Source: CAAGNP01 sp964611185
GTDB taxonomy: Bacteria > Bacteroidota > Bacteroidia > Bacteroidales > UBA932
Assembly: GCA_964611185.1 (NCBI GenBank)
Contig: CAZSXE010000054.1
Coordinates: 1 to 7,480 of the forward strand
DNA length: 7,480 nucleotides
Direction: 5' to 3'
This document shows positions 5,007 through 7,480 of this stretch, one piece after another. Made by a program: the position numbers and the translations under genes. The notes under the pieces were generated by a model that saw only the letters and a program-made list of their open reading frames with translations, was not told the origin of the DNA and did no database searches. Position 1 is the first letter of the stretch. The number at the start of each line of letters is the position of its first letter.

Positions 5007-7370
5007 ATGAAAATAAAGATTTTTAAAGTTATATTTTTACTTCTTCTGATATGTTCCACAGCCCACGGAGAAGAGAAAAAAATTATTGTTCGCGGTGATA
5101 ATCACTTCCCTCCTTTCGAGTATATTAATGAAAAAGGTGAGCCGGACGGCTTCGATACAGAGATAATTAGAGCTATAATGAAAGCTGAGAATCTCGACTA
5201 CTCTCTTGAATACGGTGATTGGGGTGTACTGATAAAAGAATTCCCGGAAAACAAGTTCGATGTAGTAGTCGGCGCCACTCATAATCAGGATTGGAATAAA
5301 GATGCCCTTTTCGGAGTGCCGTATTATGAAATCAAGATAGCACTCGTGTCTAATAAAAAAAACAGATATACATCTATTTCAGATTTGAAAGGGAAAAAGG
5401 TTGCAGTTCTTAAAGGCTCCTGGTCATATCGCATAATTAAAGAAAATAACATAACAGACAGCATTATCGCTATTTCAAATATTTACAGTGCATTGGATAT
5501 GCTTTCACAAGGCAAATGCGATGCTATTCTTAATTCTGAAATAAGTACGAAATATGCCATTAATAAAGGTAAATACAAAAATCTTACCGCTGTGTCGTTT
5601 AACCACAGGAACGAAGATTATTCATTTGTTGTAACCAACCTTAATCACGATCTCCTATATAAAATGAACCGTGGTCTGAATACCATAAAACTTGATGGGA
5701 CTTATGACAAAATTTATAAAAAATGGTTCAGTCACTACAGCGATTCCTGGGATATTTATTACCTAAAATGGATCATAATATCTCTCGTTTTTTTAGCACT
5801 GATTCTCACTATTGTGGTCTTGGTATATAATAGAAAATCACATACTCTTTCTAAAAGACTAAAAGAATCCAAACTATCTCTAAAGGATAAGAATATTCTG
5901 CTTGAAGCAGCCCTTTCAGCAGGTGATATTATCCCGCTTTACTGGGTACTTAGCACAGACATGCTCTTCACCACATCGGAAATAGCCCACCGCAATTATG
6001 ATTATTTCAATAATAGTGAAAATTACTCCACTTTGGAAGCATTTTTGGATCGCATTCATCCAGACGAGCGTGATGATGTAGCTCTTCTTTTTTCACAGAT
6101 AAGAAATGGGGAAAAAGAGTCAGTTATAAAAGTTATCAGATTTGATTCAAGAAAAATTTTTGATAAATATTTTTCTCTTCACCTTAATGCTCATAAAAAA
6201 GACGAAAACGGCAAAGTGGAGAGAGCTACAGGATACATGCAGGATATATCCAAAAGGCAGATGGCTGTCAATACTCTTCGGCAGAACGAGGCACTTATGA
6301 CCACTATTCTTAATGCGATTCCATTTCCGATTCATGTAACGGATGTTAACCACAATTTTATTTTTAAATACTGGAATCAGCAAAGCACTATCGAATATGG
6401 GGATCTGAAAGGGAAATCTTTTTCAGATGTGATGAGCGAAGAACAGGCGGATAAAATATTTGCAACAGATAAAAAAGTGTTTTACACCGGAACGATTTAC
6501 TTTAATCACGAGACACTAACTACAAATGACGGAAAGACACATCACACCTTAGTTAAAAAATCTCTCATTTATATAGAGGGAGAGAAAATGGTCCTTTCTG
6601 TAAGATGGAATATTGGCCACATCAAAGAGCTTGAGAAAGGGTTGGATATCGCCATGAGGGAGCTTGAAAATGCCAAAAACAGAGCTATTCAGTCAGATAA
6701 GCTTAAATCTGCCTTTCTTGCCAATATGAGTCATGAGATTAGAACTCCTCTTAACTCTATTGTGGGTTTTTCGCAGCTATTAGCCACAGAAGAAGATCCC
6801 CAAGAGAAGAAAAAATATATAGATATTATCTCTTCCAACTCCGAAAACCTCCTCAGGCTAATAAACGATGTCCTCGATTTATCAAAAATTGAAGCAGGTT
6901 TCATCGATTTCAAAAAAACCGAATTCGATCTTTCAAAATTGTTTAATGTGCTTGACATCACTTTTAAAAAGAGGATGAAAGAAGGGGTTAATTTCATCTG
7001 CGTTAAGCCTTATAATTCATGTATCATCAACGCCGACAAGAATAGACTGACCCAGATAATATCCAATTTCGTAACCAATTCCATCAAGTTTACTCAAACA
7101 GGAAGCATAACCCTGAAATACGAATTATTATCGTCCGATAGAGTTAAAATAGCTGTAACAGACACAGGCTCCGGCATCCCTGAAGATAAAAAAGATCGAA
7201 TTTTTGAAAGATTTGAAAAACTGAATGACACGGCACAAGGGACAGGACTTGGTCTATCAATCTGCAAATCTATTATTGAAAATATCAATGGAGATATCGG
7301 CTACGAATCAAAATTAGGACAAGGGAGTACTTTTTGGATAACTTTTCCCACTAATACCTCAGTCTCCTGA
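5007..7370 (+). CDS. membrane sensor histidine kinase with periplasmic solute-binding domain, 787 aa
   Basis: This is a two-component sensor. Residues 1-21 form a signal peptide (MKIKIFKVIF, hydrophobic core, then HGEEKK). Residues about 25-242 are a single family 3 solute-binding (Venus flytrap) domain with DNHFPPFEY (31-39), GFDTEI (48-53) and GTYDKIYKKWF (231-241). One membrane span follows at about 254-274. Two PAS-like regions cover roughly 295-415 and 425-540, then a short helical linker. The HisKA H-box is MSHEIRTPL (574-582; His576 accepts phosphate). The ATPase domain has the N-box around Asn687/Asn691, G1 DTGSGIP (719-725), F-box IFERF (732-736) and G2 GTGLGL (745-750), so the kinase looks active. 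It ends at residue 787 with no receiver or output domain, and no response regulator lies in the window. The ATG at 5007 is supported by the signal peptide; there is no Shine-Dalgarno. The amino-acid-contacting residues of the binding fold appear replaced (Trp96, Ser177), so the ligand is uncertain. Confidence 0.96.
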   Translation: MKIKIFKVIFLLLLICSTAHGEEKKIIVRGDNHFPPFEYINEKGEPDGFDTEIIRAIMKAENLDYSLEYGDWGVLIKEFPENKFDVVVGATHNQDWNKDALFGVPYYEIKIALVSNKKNRYTSISDLKGKKVAVLKGSWSYRIIKENNITDSIIAISNIYSALDMLSQGKCDAILNSEISTKYAINKGKYKNLTAVSFNHRNEDYSFVVTNLNHDLLYKMNRGLNTIKLDGTYDKIYKKWFSHYSDSWDIYYLKWIIISLVFLALILTIVVLVYNRKSHTLSKRLKESKLSLKDKNILLEAALSAGDIIPLYWVLSTDMLFTTSEIAHRNYDYFNNSENYSTLEAFLDRIHPDERDDVALLFSQIRNGEKESVIKVIRFDSRKIFDKYFSLHLNAHKKDENGKVERATGYMQDISKRQMAVNTLRQNEALMTTILNAIPFPIHVTDVNHNFIFKYWNQQSTIEYGDLKGKSFSDVMSEEQADKIFATDKKVFYTGTIYFNHETLTTNDGKTHHTLVKKSLIYIEGEKMVLSVRWNIGHIKELEKGLDIAMRELENAKNRAIQSDKLKSAFLANMSHEIRTPLNSIVGFSQLLATEEDPQEKKKYIDIISSNSENLLRLINDVLDLSKIEAGFIDFKKTEFDLSKLFNVLDITFKKRMKEGVNFICVKPYNSCIINADKNRLTQIISNFVTNSIKFTQTGSITLKYELLSSDRVKIAVTDTGSGIPEDKKDRIFERFEKLNDTAQGTGLGLSICKSIIENINGDIGYESKLGQGSTFWITFPTNTSVS

Positions 7371-7377
7371 AATTAAT

Positions 7378-7408
7378 TTTGATTATTTAGCTAATTATTC
7401 TACATTTG
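7378..7408 (+). promoter_or_regulatory. Bacteroidota-type promoter for tRNA-Lys
   Basis: TTTG at 7378-7381 and TACATTTG at 7401-7408 are 19 nt apart, an exact fit to the Bacteroidota housekeeping promoter consensus (TTTG, 17-23 nt, TAnnTTTG). The -7 box ends 17 nt before the first base of the mature tRNA, leaving a short 5' leader for RNase P to remove. This is the best promoter in the window. It starts 7 nt after the kinase stop codon, and no terminator hairpin is visible between them. Confidence 0.65.
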
Positions 7409-7425
7409 CAGTCCCAAAAAAGTAT

Positions 7426-7480
7426 GCTTCCTTAGCTCAGTTGGTAGAGCACGACACTCTTAATGTTGGGGTCCAGGGTT
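7426..7480 (+). tRNA. tRNA-Lys (anticodon CTT), 3' end cut by window
   Basis: The 5' acceptor strand is GCTTCCT (7426-7432). It is followed by TA, the D stem GCTC/GAGC (7435-7438 with 7447-7450) and the D loop AGTTGGTA. The anticodon stem CGACA/TGTTG (7452-7456 with 7464-7468) has one G-U pair and encloses the seven-base loop CTCTTAA. The middle bases of that loop give anticodon CTT, which reads the lysine codon AAG. A five-base variable loop (GGGTC) and the T-stem strand CAGGG with the first TT of the T loop follow before the window ends, so the rest of the T arm and the 3' acceptor strand are missing. Confidence 0.93.

Overview
The window reads as chromosomal DNA of a Bacteroidota bacterium, most likely of the order Bacteroidales. 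The evidence is a fused FeoA-FeoB iron transporter, a histidine kinase with Bacteroidota-style sequence around its H-box, start codons without Shine-Dalgarno sequences but with A/T-rich leaders, and several matches to the Bacteroidota promoter consensus (TTTG, 17-23 nt, TAnnTTTG). The clearest match lies in front of a tRNA gene. Genus cannot be decided from the sequence alone.

Layout. Bases 43-4896 hold four genes on the minus strand, in transcription order iorA (4896-3253), iorB (3229-2666), feoAB (2590-221) and a 54-residue FeoB-associated cysteine-rich membrane protein (207-43). That last gene has not been given its own coordinates before in this window; it was read directly from the sequence. 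The gaps are 23, 75 and 13 nt. iorAB is an obvious two-gene unit and feoAB plus the small gene is another. The 75-nt gap before feoAB carries its own candidate promoter element, so the two units may be transcribed separately. A 110-bp A/T-rich divergent intergenic region (4897-5006) separates iorA from a plus-strand gene for a membrane-bound hybrid-looking but receiver-less sensor kinase (5007-7370). A tRNA-Lys(CTT) gene begins at 7426 and is cut by the window end.

Function. IorAB converts aryl-2-oxo acids (from Trp, Phe and Tyr breakdown) to aryl-acyl-CoA with reduction of ferredoxin, an anaerobic amino-acid fermentation step. FeoAB imports ferrous iron, and the small Cys-rich protein is its usual partner in this lineage. 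The kinase has a periplasmic solute-binding domain, one membrane span, two PAS-like regions and a complete HisKA/HATPase core; its response regulator is not in the window.

No unmistakably new system is present. The most interesting items are a perfect 15-bp inverted repeat in the divergent iorA/kinase intergenic region, a sensor domain that keeps the amino-acid-binding fold but has lost the residues that normally hold an amino acid, an IorA lacking the C-terminal ferredoxin domain, and a shared 11-bp element just upstream of both iorA and feoAB.
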